Shown here: positions 44,501 through 59,500 of the stretch, piece by piece | How the letters are laid out: each line of letters starts with the position of its first letter | How positions within the stretch are numbered: the stretch's first letter is position 1 | Assembly (NCBI GenBank): GCA_918797485.1 | Contig: CAKKNE010000006.1 | Span: 1,984,001-2,048,000 of the forward strand | DNA: 64,000 nucleotides | Direction of reading: 5' to 3' | Origin: Pelagomonas calceolata | Lineage: Eukaryota > Sar > Pelagophyceae > Pelagomonadales > Pelagomonadaceae | Translations under genes and position numbers: made by a program | The notes under the pieces: generated by a model | Database searches by the model: none | Told to the model about the DNA's origin: nothing | What the model saw: only the letters and a program-made list of their open reading frames with translations

Positions 44501-47500
44501 TTAGCGACGTGGCCTGGACCTGCCTCCCGGAACCGTGCTCGTTGGACGTTCCCAGCGAGTGGACCCTCACACTGTCGTATGGGTCGACGGGAACCATTTC
44601 CAGAAATTCAACGCTCTCCATCGGCGTGCCGTTCTTCCGGAGCCTCAACGCCTCGAAGAACGTCACGCTGTACCGAGACGTCGACGCCGTGTCGTTACCG
44701 TACAAGGACCACTTCGTGACTACTGATTTAGGAAGACCTCACGTTTTACGGTTGGCGGCGGCGACGGTCGACGGCGCGGACTTCAACTTCAACTGCACGC
44801 TCTACGGGTCGTCCACCAGAGAAGCAAGGATCGACTTCGTCCCTTTGCGGGACCTGCCGTCGCCCGGGGCCTTGGTCTTGACCATACCGAGGAAGAGCGG
44901 CCTCACGGCGCCGCGACGGGGCTTGCGGCCTTCCGATCTGTTGGAAGTGTCGGGCAACGCGCCGGGCTTTGAGTTCGGCGACGCCGTGCCAGCAACGCCC
45001 TGCGCCGGGCTCTGTGCGACGTCCTATACCTGGTCCGCCACCCGAGGCAACGAGACCCTCACGGCTACGCTTACATTCACCTACGTCGGTGCAGTCGAGA
45101 AGGGCGACGCGCTGCGGGTGACCTTACCCGGTTTCAAGAGGGAAGCGGAACTCGTCGTCAAGTTAGGAGACTCCTCCACGTTGGTTCAGGTCCAGAGCTG
45201 GTCGTCCGACGACGTCCTTACGCTGGTCTTCACCGCAGCCGTTTCACTGACGGACGCCGGGACCACGTTACAACTGATTGGCTTCCGGGGCCCGACACGA
45301 GGTATCGTACAGAACCAGAGGAACTTCACGCTCCAGTACAACATCTCGGCCATCACCGCCGACTGGTCGGAGGCGAGAGCCGTCGAGACGGTGCCGCCGA
45401 TGGAGAAGGCCGCGGTCGTCACGAATTTGCGGATGGCGTCATTAAATGCGTCGTCCACGAAGCAGTACCTCGGCTTTCGATACGGAAGGCCCCTCTCGTC
45501 GGGCGAGGCCGTGACGGTCGTTTTTAGCGGAGGCTTCACGGGCAAGCCCTTCATCGGCGAGAACACCACAGAAATCACCAGACAAGGCGGGCCGGACCCG
45601 TATTCATTCAGGGTGGCGAGCTGGGACCAAGCGACGGAGACGTTGGTCCTAAGGTGCAACCAGGACATCCCTGCCGAGGAGGACGTCTACGTCAATATTA
45701 CGAATCTGAACGCACCGTCGACGGGCGTGCTTCCCCGGTTAAGGCAGGGCATCACGTTATCTACGGACGAAGACTTTGGCACCTTGGCGTTCCGAGGCGT
45801 GAAGGTCGGGCGGCCGATCCTCGTCGCGTCGCAGGCGGCGGTCACGTGGGTCGAGGACGAGCTGGGACGGCAAGAAGCGAGGAGGGACGTCGGGCGGCCC
45901 GGCGAGAGGGTGGTGGCGGACCTGTCCGTCCGGCTCGACGGCGCCGACCTGCGGCACGGCGACACGATGGCGTGGTATTTGCCTAGGTTGCACGTCCCCG
46001 ACTGCTGGGCCGACGTCTGCGGGCTGTACGTGAACGCGACGTCGGCTCGGGTCAACGTCACGGCCAACTACGACCTGACGACGGAAATTGTCACCTTAAA
46101 TATTTTGGGCAATATTACGGCGGGCGCGCACCGCACGTTTAGGGTGGGCCGCGTCGCCGTCGACCGCAACCTGACCGATACCATAATTCCGGGCGTGCGG
46201 AACCGGACGCTGGCCCTCCCGTCCGACGGCTGGCCGTCGTCGCGCGCGGCCCATGTCACGATCTCGAGCGGCGACGATTCCTGGGACACCATAGACCAAC
46301 TCCCCGTGACCGTGCCTTGTGCCGGTTTGTGCGCCAGTGCCCTGTCCTTCGAAGAGCCTAGAGCAGGCGCGCCCACCTCGGTCGCCATCCAGTGGTCTAC
46401 CTCCTTCGCGCCCAATTCGGGCGACTCGTTCCGCGTCTCCTTCAACGGTGGTGCTGACGCGGACTGCGGCGTTTTAATGAATGAGGGCGATTGTATACGA
46501 AGACTAAGGGCGGGCGGCGGCCGGTCCAAAACGCCGTTGCAAATCGGCGGCGTTGATGGAAGGAGCTTCGCGGGGACGTGGATCGCCAACACGTCGTCCG
46601 TCCAGCTGATGACGACGGACTATGGGATTGCCTCCTCCAAGCGAAGCTTCTCCATCATCGTCGAGTACGGCTCGTACCTCGCCTTACCGGTCGCTGGCAT
46701 ACCTCAGAACGACGCCTCGATCAGTCTAGGCTACAATTCCAGTAGAGCGGGAAGTACGCCATCGTCATATCTACCGTTCCGGGGCGTGGGCACCGTGCCC
46801 TCTTCCTCGTCGCCGCGGTCGGACTGCGCCTTGCCGTGTTTTACATTCCTAAGTCGGGACGTGTCGCCCGGCAGTGTCACGGTGATCCGCGTGATCTTCG
46901 CCTACGGCGACGCTTTGGCAGAAGGAGATTTACTGAATGTTTCGCTGCCGGACTTCTTCCGCCTGGGCTTCTGGAAGTCTGGGGCGTTCAGTGTGTCGCA
47001 CGGCCACGCCGGTACGTGGGACGCTACATCTCATATCGTTTCTGTCACACTCGGCGAAGCATTCGCTGCACGTAAACCGATCGAGTTCAACATCACGGGC
47101 CTGCACCTCCCAACTTCACCATTACTGGAGAACGACGAGCGGCTGCGCGTCTCGGTCGACGGCGCCGCGACGGCGCACACGTCCGTGAGCGCGGCGTCGT
47201 CGCCGCCCGTCGGCGTCCTTGAAAGTTCTTCACTGCATTGGGTCAAGCCCCGCGTCGCGACGACGGTCGGTTCCGGACTCAATGTCACCATAAGGGCGTC
47301 GTGCGCCTTAGTAGCGAACGACCGGCTGATCGTGGAGCTTCCCGGGTTCAGCGCCTCTGGTAGTTCAATACCGCTCGATGATGATATTTGGGGGTCCTCG
47401 GCGGCCTGGGATTCACAAAGGTTGACGTTCACGCTGCAGCAGGATCAAGTGTATGGTGACCTCACCGCATCAATAAAAGAAGACGCCCTGCTGAAGCCGT

Positions 47501-50500
47501 CTTCAGTGGCCTTTGCCTCGGCCGAATTTAGAATGAGGATCGAGGCGCGGGACTGCCCCACGGGCTGGAGCCACGCCAAGAGCCCGGGCGTCGGCCTCGC
47601 GGATGCAAGAGTAGCGGCCTTCTCCGCGCCGTTCGTGCGCGCGGGCGAAGAAGCGGACGTCGTTTTGAGGTTCGACGCGGCCGAGGCGCCTTTAGTGAAT
47701 GGGGACTCGGTGACGTTCAAGCTGCCCGCGTTCACTAATACTACGGAAGTGAGTATACACAGAGACGACCCGGCTCGAAGGCGGCTGAGCGACGACACGT
47801 GTGCGTTGGACGGCAGCGACTACGACTACCAGGAACGCATCGACACGAAGGCGCGCTACGTGTCCACGTCGCACTGCCCGAACCACGTCCTGGGAGAAGG
47901 CACTTCAGTGAACAAGCTCCCGGCGACGTACGCTTTCCCCCTATATCCAAAGTACGACCCGAACAACCCGACGGACCTAAGCGAGCGCGCGGGCGCCATC
48001 GGCACGTTATTTAACGGCGCCATGCTCCTGTCGGGCTACGGCGGGTCGACGCCGGCCGTGAGCTACCAGACGTCGGCGCCCTATTTGTACGGAGACACCT
48101 TCGACGCCTGCGGGTGCACGGTGCGGGAACAGACGTTGGTCGAGGACCTGCACCCGGAGACGATGCTCCCGACCTACGGCTGCCACGGCCCGCCGACGTG
48201 CTTGCTGCGGCAGCTCGACGCGCAGACCTACGCGCACTCGCCGCAGGTCGGCTGGGCCGCCGACGGCTTTCCTGTGTATGGGCCGCGGGGAGAGCATGGC
48301 ACATTAATGAAGGCCTGCGGTTCAACGATAGACGGCCCCTGCCTCGACGCGTGCGGCGGCTACTACGGCCCGTCGTCCCAGGACGAGTATGTCTATAGAT
48401 ACCATACGACGGGCGAGGCCCACGAGGCCAACACCGAGGCCCAGTGCGCGGCGCCGAACACGTATGGATCAGAATTCTACCCCTTCACGCCGGCGTGCCT
48501 CGCGGGCTGCGTGCCCGACGAGCTCATAACGTCGTCGTGCCCGGACTGCGCGTCCTCGGGGTACGTCCAGACCTGTTCTTCGAATGCCGTTGATGGCTTC
48601 ACGTCACTGTTCACACCGAACGCGACGCGGTTCGGTGCGTCGAAGAAGCTATCGACGGACACGAGCTACTGCAGCACGGGAACTGGCGTGGTCTTAGACG
48701 ACCCGTCACTTAAGGTAAAGTGGAACGCGCCCTACCTCAAGTTAACGATTGACGAGGCCTTCCCGACGGCGTCGCATGTCCTCGCGACGGTGCGCGGTTT
48801 AACACTACCGGAAGATGGCATCGATGGCCCCTACGCGGGCGTGACCGTTTCCGTGAATACGGCCGCGACGGGCCCATTATCCGAAACGGCCGTGGAGAGC
48901 GTGCCCGTCATCGCGGCGCTGCACCACTCCTCACTAGATCTGGCCGAGCCCTTCGCGGGCGTCGCCACACGATTAAAACTGCAGATGAACTTTTCTGTGG
49001 ACGTGCCCAAGGGTTCACGGTTACAATTAACTTTGCCTGCATTCAGCATTGACTCGGCAACCTCTGAATCTGACATATTAGATTACGAGGGCTCGACGGG
49101 CGACGTCCACACCTTCGGCTTTGGTATGGCAGTCGACAAGCGCACCCTGGTTGAGTTATCAGTAAACGGCACGGTACCCGTAGAAGGCGTCGACGGCCTG
49201 GGTGACCACGGCTGCATGTTAACCATGAGTGCTGTAGGCCTGGACGCCACGCCCATTCAACACGTCGAGTCGGCGCCCGGTCTAGTTGGTAGTGTCTCGA
49301 TCAGCTTTGGGAGTTTAGACTTCGGGTTCGCGCGCATCGAACGCGGCGACGGGCTCAAGGTGCGGTTCCCGCCGTCGACGTACGGCGACGCCGACGGTCT
49401 GACGAACGCGGACGCGGGCACGCAGTACCGCGTGGGCGGCGCGCTGATGACCGTGGCTTCTATACAAGGTGATGTTATCACCTTCGCGCCGCCGCACGAC
49501 TTTAATGAGACTTCTGTGGTCGTCGCGACGAAATACGACGAGTACGGTTTAGCAAGAGAAGCCGGTCTCGTGGATGTCACGACGCCGGGCTTCCGGCCGG
49601 CCTACTACTACGCGGGTGATCGGACGTCGGCGCTCATCTTCCGGTACCGGGTCCGGCGGGGTGATTTTAGCGATGATTTGGACTACCTCGCGCTCAACAG
49701 TTTGGGCTGCCCCGGGCCCGCGCGGCAGTGGGCCCTGACGCAGGGCGACGGCGAGGAGTGCTACATCCGACGCGATTCGCCGCGGCCGACGGGCGCCGTG
49801 AACCTGGAGCTGCGGGCGCCGGGCGAGGTCGGGTCGTTAGCGTACAACGCGCGCATTAAAGTGGACACGACGCCGGCGAACGTCACGAACATGAGTACCG
49901 CGGCCGCTCTAGCGTGCCACTGGCCCGCGTACTTCGCGTCCGAGGGCTACGCGTCGACGGCGGCGGCGTGCGTCTATGGCAAAGGTCATTTACTGGACAT
50001 TACGGTCGCGTTCGACCGTCCCGTGAGCGCGGACGTGGCCGGTGCCGTAGCACAGTACAACAGGTCCATAGCACAAGGCAACATCACAGTGACGCGGAAT
50101 TACGCGGTCTTCGCGCCCGCTTATCTAGCGGCCAATGTCGAACTGGACATCACGACGTCTACCACGAGGCCGGCGACGGCCTTCTACGCGTCCGGAAGCG
50201 GGACCAAGGACCTGCATTTCGTCTACGACATACGGGAGGGCGACTCCAACGAGGGGGACCTCGACACGGTACCGACCGTCGACGGGAGACGCGCTCTACA
50301 GCCGGGCTTCGGGGGCATCGTCGGTTATTTGAGGTCGTCCTCGGCATCGCCCGAAACGGATATTAATTATGACTCCGTCCCGGAGCCCGGGGCCTACAAC
50401 TCGCTGTCCGCGTCGCCGGGCCAAGCGCGCGTCATCGTCGACGCGAACGCAGCCATCATCACGGCCATCGAAGCGCCCTCCAGAACGTACTCGCCGGGCG

Positions 50501-53500
50501 ACAACCTGGATATCAAGGTCACGTGGAGCGAGAAGATAGTCCCTCCCAAGAACTGCTCCGGGAGCCATTTCATGCTCTGGTTGGACCTGGCGAACGACCG
50601 ATTAGCAGCGGAACTGGGCGCGCCGAAGTACGTGCCCTACGGCGCGCAGGCCCTGCCGCACAACGGCTCGGCGACGAGATCACTTATGTTTAGATACGTT
50701 GTGCGAGTGGGCGACGAGTCGGAACGGCTCGAGACTGCCTGCGTGCCCTGCGCGTCCGCTGTTGTAGAAACGGCCGCATTGTGGGCCAACGCGTCGTGCA
50801 ACCCCCTGACCCTTTCCACGAACCGCCCCGCGTCGCTCATCCTACCGCTACGAACGGACGACGGCACGCTCGGCAAATCATCGAACGTCGTAGTGACGTC
50901 GGCGATGCCGAAGATCCTGAAGGTCGACGCGGATGCCAGCGACGTCCAGACGGCACCCCTCGCGGCGGGCGACATGTTACGAGTCTTCGTGCGGTACGAC
51001 GCCGCGGTCGTCGTGGCCGGCGACGTCGCGTTTGCCGCGACCAGACCCTACCTCGACGAGGCGCCGCGCCTAGAGTTAACGATAGGCGACGGCCAGGACT
51101 CGCCCTTCCGCGGCCATGATCGAGCCCACCGCTTGATCAGCGCGAGGTACGCGGCGGGCTCGGGGACGTCTATCATCCGCTTCGACTGCGTGGTGCGGGC
51201 GCCCCTGGGCACGGTCCGGGCGGACTACGACACGTCCTTTAGTTTGAAGGGGTCCATGTGGCGGCTCTCGGACAGACCTGTCCTCGAGGCGAACACGACG
51301 TTACCCGCGAGGGGCGGCCCGATGTCCCTCGGAGGGTTCGGGGTGGGCTTGTTCGCCCTGTCGGTGAATACACGAAGACCGGAAGCCCTGAAGGCGTCGT
51401 TATCGAGACAGACGGGCGTCCATTCGCATCGACGCCAGACCCTAGATTTGATCATCCTGCGACGGTGGGCTGCTCCCGACACGCCACCGTCAATCACAGG
51501 AGGGTCGTTTAGAGTAGCTCTCGGGTCCGTCCTGGAGACAGACCCTTGCATTGAAGCTTCGAATGCGTCCGCAGCCACAATCCAAGCGGCCCTCGGCGCC
51601 ACGCACGGCCACCTCGCGCCGCGCGTCTCCGAGCAGCCCGTGCGACGTGGTGATGGATGGCGCCGTCGTTTTATCGTAGAGACGGGCGCCGGCGGCCACG
51701 CTCTGCTGGAAACAGATATTTGTGTGGAGCTACGGTGTTCAGATATAAAGGGCGGCCTGAAGAGAAAGGACGCGGACCAGACGAACGAGACGTGCGCGGT
51801 CGTCGAAGCGAATGCGGATGGAGCCTTTATTGGTGGTTCATCAGTGGACGTCGACGTGGACTATGCTGGATACCCTCTGACGGGACGCGGCGGCCTCGCC
51901 GGCGCATTAAGCGACGGCGGCTACATGACCCGGAGCGCGGGCTCGCTCTTCCAGACGATCGATGTTGGGGTGGACGCCTCGACGCAGATGACGGGCGGCG
52001 CCTTCCAGCTGCTCTACGGGAGCGCGAGGACGGGCTGCATCCAGTACGACGCCGGCGACGGCGGGACGAGATCGGTACGAAACCAGCTCAACCAGTTGGC
52101 CGAGGTGCGGGCTATTGGTGGTGTTAGGAAGGTCTTGACCTACGCACGAGCGAACGGGTATAGATTTGTCGTCGAGTTCGCGGCGGCGCACTGTAGTCCC
52201 CTGAAGCTGCGGCCGGCGGTCGATCGGGTGGGCGAAGAATGTGATCTTCTAGATCCGCCGGACGCCCAGGTCGTTATCGACGCCGAGGAGGTCATTACGT
52301 TAAAGCGAGACGCGCAGCCCGGGTCGTCGTTCGTTCTGAAAGTGGTCAACGGCTCGATCGCCGCGAACGAGACGCTGTCCATAAGCATACCGAGGGTCGC
52401 CACGCCGGTCTACGGCGTCGGCGTGTCCGGGGCGACGTCCTTGCGACCGCGCGTGTGGTCAGCGAGGTCGCCCTACGCTCGGCTCCGGACGGGCGCGTCG
52501 CGATCCGATCGCGCGGTGAACTGGACGTCGGACACGCCGGACGCGTCGCCCGTGGTCCCGGCCTACGTAGCGTTGAAACCCGCTTTACTGGCCTTCGTCG
52601 GCGCCGCCGTGCGCTTCGAGCCCGCCCTGCCGGGCGCGGCGACGTCCATCGACGTGTCCTTCGCGCCGTCGGAACAGCTGTTACCGGGCGACGTCATTAC
52701 GTTGAGGCTGCACCCCCGGGCCGGTGCGTACGGAGGTATGTGTAGAGGCTGCATCCTGGGCAACGCGACGGACGGCTTCGGGTTCGTTAGTGCATCCGTG
52801 GAGAAAGGTTCAATGATAGTCAACGCGACGGTTGCTCGGACGGTCGCCGCGCTGACGTACGTACGCTTCGTGCTCGACGCGAACAACAGTTTGACCCTCC
52901 CGGCGACGGCCGTCTACAGCGTCGACGATTCGGGCGGTTGGCTACGGAGGGATGAAAGAATGCCGAAATTCAGAAATGCGTCCTTCGACGCCGCCACTTT
53001 AGAATTTGACGGCCGAGGCATCCGAGCGGACGCCCAGCCCGTCGAGACCTTGAAGGGCTCGGGCCTGGCCTGGGCCTCGCTGTCTTTTTCTGGAGGTGCC
53101 GCGACGCCCGGCGCCCCGACGGGCATCGACGTGTCCTTCGGCGTCGCCGCGCCCATCCAGTTAGTGGAGTCCCGCAACCGGACGCTGCCAAGGAGACGCG
53201 TCTCCGTCGACGCGAAGATCGAGTGGAGATATCGACCACCGATGCATATCTACGGCGAGGTGCGGCTCGTGTTACCGGGGTTCTTGGATCCAAGGGAACG
53301 GGCGGACATCCTGAGGAGCGGCTCGGACGATTCGAGGGATCTCATACTATCGGGGAGAGACGCGGCCTACTTCATCGGGAGGTGGGGCGGTTTGAGGGAG
53401 AGGGACTGGGAGTGGGAGACGACGGACCAGACCTCGGAGAACAACGCGACGTTGAATGGGACCCTCTCCCTCTACGCGCTGGCGCCGTTGGTACCTAGAC

Positions 53501-56500
53501 CGCAAGGGTACCTGGTGACGGTCGACGGTTTAGCTGCCCCGGTGGACATCACGGCGGCTTCCCGGAAGCAGTTCGAGGCGTCTCTGTTAGATGCGAATGA
53601 GGACGTGCTCGTCGCCAGCACACCGTTAGCTGATGGTGGGCCTAGAATGAACGCTTTAGAAAGCGCACAGCTCGTCCTCGACCCGTCCGACGCGGTCGGC
53701 GTCGTCGTCGCGCTGAATTTGAGTTTTAGCTTCGTGCGGACCGTGGCGCCCGGCGGGCGCGTGCGCTTGTTTTTGCCGAACGTGCAGGCTTGCTCGTCGC
53801 AGGACCCGGCGCCCCTGGTATCGAGCGACGGCATCTGGTCCCTCGACGAAATCCGAAGCGACGACGAGGGGTCGACACTCCTCTTCGCGCCGGCCGTCGA
53901 GGCCACGACCGCGTCGGGTCTAGAAGTCGGGCGTTCGGCGGGCCTCCGCGTCATCCGGGAGCTGGGCATCCCGGAGGACGGGCCCAAGCTGTCGATGATT
54001 GACATCGAGTACGGCGCGCCGCTGGCACCGACGTGTCTGGGGGGTGCGTGCGCGCCGCTCAAGCTCCGGAAAAACAAACGAAGTTTGTTCGTGGGCATCG
54101 GCGCGCTGAACGCGTCGCTCGCCTACACGCGGCCGTGCTGCGCGTTTGATCGAGACGCGGCCCCGCCGGCGCCCGGCAGCGACGCGCGCGTCGAGCTCAA
54201 TTTTACGTATAGTAGTCCCCTCGTCGAAGGCGATGTCTTGGAGGCGCGCCTCGGGGGCTTTGCTGCATTAAACAGCACGGTGACGATCGAGGAGCACTAC
54301 TTTGGTGAAGACGAGGACAGCTGCGAGTTTCAGTTAGGTTTCAACGAAACCGCGGGATGGGCCAACAGCACGCTGACGCTGCTCGTGACGCGGGGCTGCG
54401 CCGCGAGCCAGCCCGGCGGCATCTCCATAAGAGGTCTGACGATGCCGACGTCGTCCCTACGCTTCGACGAGCCTTTCATCACGCTGGCGTGCCCTCGTTG
54501 TAAAACGGCGCGCGCGCGGCCGGCGCCCATCAAGACGCCGGGCTACGGGGTCGCCTTCGCCCAGGCGTTCGTGACCGCGTTGGATGGAGGCCGCGCGAAG
54601 GCGGGCGACACCGCCAGGGTCGTGCTGACGGCGGCCTTCTCCGAAGATGGTTTGGCGGGGGACTACATCGAGTTCTCCGGTTTGGATGGACCTGGCTCCG
54701 ATGGAGGACTGGTGGCGGACGTGGCTCCATCGACCGTAACGTTGCACTGGTACGCTTCTCGAAAGATGGTCCGAATGACCCTGAACGGACGCGTCGCGAA
54801 GAAGGCGCCCATCGAGGCCGTCATCGAGACAGATCTCAAAGTGCCTGCGACGGGCTTAGCTCTCAGAGCCAACCTCGAGGACTCGGTCTGGAGCCCCGGC
54901 GGTGTGAGCGAGTGGCTCGCGGATCCCGTCAAAGTGCACGCGGCTTTGAATCAGAAGATCGGTGCGATTCAAGACGATTATGGTTATGATATAGGAAACG
55001 TGGCCTTGGATAACGTCGAGCACAACCCGACCGCCGACACGACGCCCGTCGGCGCGCTCCTCAATGGGACGCTCGACTTTGGCGCAGACGCGAAGGCCGG
55101 CGCGCCGTCAGATATTGATATTCTCCTCCAGTTCGTCGCGCCGCTCGTCGAGCACGACGTCATTACGATCGACTTCGGTTCCGCGTCGTCGACGGGCGTT
55201 TCGACGACCGAGGTGCTCGGTGCGGACGCCGACAAGGTGGCCGCATCGATAGCGGGTCCTCTGGCGACTTTCACGGTCCTCCAATCCGTCAAGGCGGGTG
55301 CATTCATACGACTCACAATCCCGGCGACGGCGGGCCTCGGCCCGCCGTCGACAGGAATTGAGGACGACGACGTCGGCGCTCATGTTTCGGTCGAGGCGGC
55401 GCACGGCGCCGTCGCCGCCACTTTGCTGACCGTGCGGCGGCCCGTCTGCGCGTTATCCACCGGATCGCTTGAGATCGAAGGCGCCACGGCCCCGGAGCCC
55501 GGGACCCTGCGCGACATTTTACTAGACCTCAAACTGACGCGGGCGGCGTCTTCCGGTTCGCGCATCGAAGTACGCCTGCCCAACTACGCGAACCACACGG
55601 CGACCTACGCCGAGATGGACGACGGCAACGTGACGCTCGATCGGATTCTGAATGGGAACCACACGGACTCCTACCTCCGCATGTATATCAGACCGTTCGT
55701 GCCCCTTTCCACGATTAAGGTGGCGCTGTACCAGGTCAAGCTCCCGTCCGGATCGTCGTACCTCGACCAGCAGGACTTCGTCTTGAGGATAGACGACGTC
55801 AATTCAGAAGGATGCGCGCTGCGGGAGTTTGTGCCTTTGTCCAGCGTCGAACCCATCGGTCTCTCGTCCTCTGCATTAAGCTACGACGACGACGCGCGCG
55901 TCGGGGAAGTATCAGCGTTCGAGCTCAAGTGGGCCTACGGCCAGGCCTTCTTCGGGGGGAAGATCAAGTGGCGCCTGCCGGGCTGGACCCTCGACGGCCG
56001 AAACAACCGGACGGGCACGGCGCGCGTCTTCGCCGGACGGGCCACGGCGCTCGCGAACGTGTCCTTCGACGTCGACGACCAGGTCTTATATCTTGCTAAA
56101 TTACCGAGGGCTCGGAAAGCGCAGACGGAGTTCGTCCTCAAGATGCCGGCCCGCTTCGGCTTGAAGCCGCCCCGGTCGGGCGACGGCGCCGGCCCGAGCG
56201 TCTCGTATCAGATACGGGACAAGTCCGCGGCCTTCACGCCGGTGCAGCGCATGGCCGTGCGCCTCCCGGCCGTCCACTTTGCGCAGCTCGCCTTCCACGC
56301 GCCGCGCCCGGTCGTCGGCGACGCGTCGGGCTTCACGCTCACGTGGAACACGTCTACGGAAAGCGCCAACAACGGCTTCATCCTGAAGGATGGAATCGTA
56401 CTGTTATCCCTACCGGGCTGGCTGCCGCGGGGCGCCGCGGCCGCGGCGCTGGCGTCCCGGGCGAGGGCTCCGTTAAGTATAGGCGGTCTGGATGGCGCGA

Positions 56501-59500
56501 ACTTCAGCGCCGTCCTCACGGGCGCCGCGGCGCTGGAGCTGACGGCGAAGACCAATTTGAGGCAGCTGAACTATGAGATTATCGTCCCGTCGGACGTCGT
56601 CGCGCCGGCCTACGGCCTGAGTTCGTACAACGACGTCGCGCTGCACCTGGCGCCGCGGGGCGCCGCATCGACAAACGAGAGGGACTGGGTCGCGTCCGTC
56701 GACGTGCACTTCCCGACGCCGGTCTGTTCGTTGGTCGACGCGGTCAACGCGTCCGTCTGGATCGGCCGGGGCGCCGTCGACACGGTCATGGAGCGGTTCG
56801 ACCTGGCGGACACCTTCAAGAATCGTGCCTTCGCGAGGACCCCCGCGGCGGCCGACGTTCGTGCCTCTTCGCTGGCCTACGACGCGACGTCCTTCCGGAT
56901 ACGTCGGCCGACGGGCGCCGACACGTCCATCAGCAAGGACCTCCCCCTCAATGTCTACGTGCAGTTCCGGCTGTCCGAGGACTTGGCCCCCGGCGACGAG
57001 GTCGAGGTCTGGCTGCCGCGCTTCCGGCTGTCGAACCCCGACCAGCTGATGCCGTGGGTCCCCATCGACCGGGGCCTCCCGGTCGACACGCGGTGGCAGG
57101 CCCAATTCGTGAGCGTCGCGTCCAGCTCTTTAAGCGCGGCGCGGCCGCGCGAGGGCGAGTTCGGGGTCGTCTTGAGGCTGAACGCCACGGAGGGGTTGCC
57201 GCGCGACGGCTTCGCGGCCGTCGCGGTCGCCACGGCTTTGGAAGGCGGTGTGGACCTGCTCCCGCCGGAGGACCGCCTGCGGCCCTATCGGGCGGAAGGC
57301 CTCGACGACCGCGTCACGCTCTCGTCGACGTCACCAAACTGCCCGCTGCCGCCGACCGTATTACGGGGCGCGCCGCGCTTCGGCCTGCAGGGGGCCTCCG
57401 TCGACATTTATGGATATAGTGGAGGCGCGCGGGACGCGTCGATCGGCATCCCGGGCGAGCCCGCCAACGCTTTGTTGGATACGGCGCCCTCATTAGATAC
57501 TTCCGTGGAACTAGCGCTGACCTTCGACAGTAGCTGCGATTTGACGGAAGGCGATGCCATCACGTTCTCGCTGCCAGCCTTCCGCGGGGCCGACGTCGCC
57601 GACGAGGCCAAGGTCGACTACGCCGGGGCGGACGCGGCGAAGCCGCGCCTGCCGTCGGCGACCTTCGACTTCGCCTTCACGGGCGGCGGCACGGACCAAG
57701 CCAAGGTCGTCCTCACGGCGTCGTCGCACGCGGCCGCGGGACCGCGCACGTTGACGCTAGGTGCTTCTTATGGTTTGAGACCGCCGCCCCAGGGCCTACC
57801 GCGGGGCCCCGTCGGCCTCACGGCGACCATCTCCAGCAATTGCACGGGCGGCGCATTGAATCCCGTGCCGCTCGACGCCGCCCCCTCCTACGGCACGTTC
57901 TCGAACGCTTCCCTAGCCTTCGAGCCGTCGACGGCGAATGCCCTGGCGACGATGGTCCTCGAGGTGGCGCCCACGTCCTCCCTGGAGCCGGGCGACTCCT
58001 TGAATGTCTGGGTGCCCGGCTTTAGTTTCACGGCGCCCCTCGGCGGGTCGCTCGACGACGTCGCCTTCGCCTCGTCCTCGTCCGCGGAGTTGCGCGTGCA
58101 ATACGTCGAGGGGAGCTTCGGGAGCGTCGAACTAGGTGCCCTGAAGGTCGCGGACGGGGGCTACTTGCGACGGGATTCCGACGACCCGGAGACGCCCGCG
58201 GGCCTGGAATCCATGCGCGCGAAGGTCAACGAGGCGCTTGCTTCATCACAATTGTACGAAGAGACGCCGCCGCAAATACTGGACGTACGGGCGGCGTTGT
58301 ACGCGGCGCCCGGCGGCGGCGACGACCAGAGCGCGCTCCGCGGTACGAGTATCTGCGCGGGCGAACTCATCCCCATCTTCGTCGTTTTTGATAAAGATGT
58401 GTCCGTGTATGCGTCCTCGAGAACGTCGCCGCCCTACGCCCTGGAATTAGATGTTGGCAACGGTAGAACGGTATTAGCGCCGCTGTCGACGGGCGTCCAC
58501 GGCTGGTCTACGACGAAGAATCTGGGGAGTAGATATTTGAGGTTTGACTACGTGGTCGGCGAAGGCGACTACTCGAAAGATTTAGCGCCGATCCACACGC
58601 AAGCTTTAGTACGAGACCCCTTACAACCGACGGCCGCGATCAGAAGAGCCGTCGGCGAGGAAGTAGAAGTCCCGGGGCTGCCGGGCCTGTACTACATGCC
58701 CGACGCGTTCCGGACGCCGGTCAACGCGAACCTGAGTCTGCCCATCCTTGGGCGGCTAGCTAGAGATGCGGCCGACGACGCGGCGTTCGGCCGGAGGCCC
58801 CTGCATGTGGACGGGCGGTTCGACGTGAGCGTTGTTTCGGTGGCAACAGCGAAGAACATGAGCACGGCGGAGTGGCCCGTGTTTGGTGCTGGTGAAATCT
58901 TGGATATAGATATCACGTTCGATCGAGACGTCGAGGTCAACGGTGTGCCCACGCTAAACATCCAGGGCGGCGGCGTCGCCTATTATACGAGAGGCGGTTC
59001 CGTACAAATCGTCGACGTCGGGGTAAGAGCGGTACCGGCCATCCAGAGCGGCGCGTGGGAACTTACGTACGGCCCTCTCACGGCCGGCTGTTTAGACTGG
59101 GACGCGACGGCGAAGGACGTCCAGAATGCCCTGGCGAAGATCGGGGTCTTCGTGTCGAATAATTATGATCCGGACAACGCCCCCGCGGTTTTACGATCCA
59201 TCGAGTCGTATTCGCTGGGAGGTGGGAGAAGGACGGTCTTCCACTTCCACCCCGACGCGGCCGCGGCCGCGATTGAGGTGGCGACGCGGCCCTTCTGCCT
59301 TCCCCTGAGTCCCAACTCGCCGGGTGCCACAGCAGCTAGGGCACCCTCACCAGTAGCTACCTTCCGCTACCAGACGAGGAAGGCCGACGCGTTACGGTAT
59401 CTAGCCATTAAATCAGAGGACGCCCTGGAATTGCATGGTGTGTACGTGAAGGACGAGTACGTGCCCGACGAGATTTTAGCGAGGACGACGTACTCGAGGC

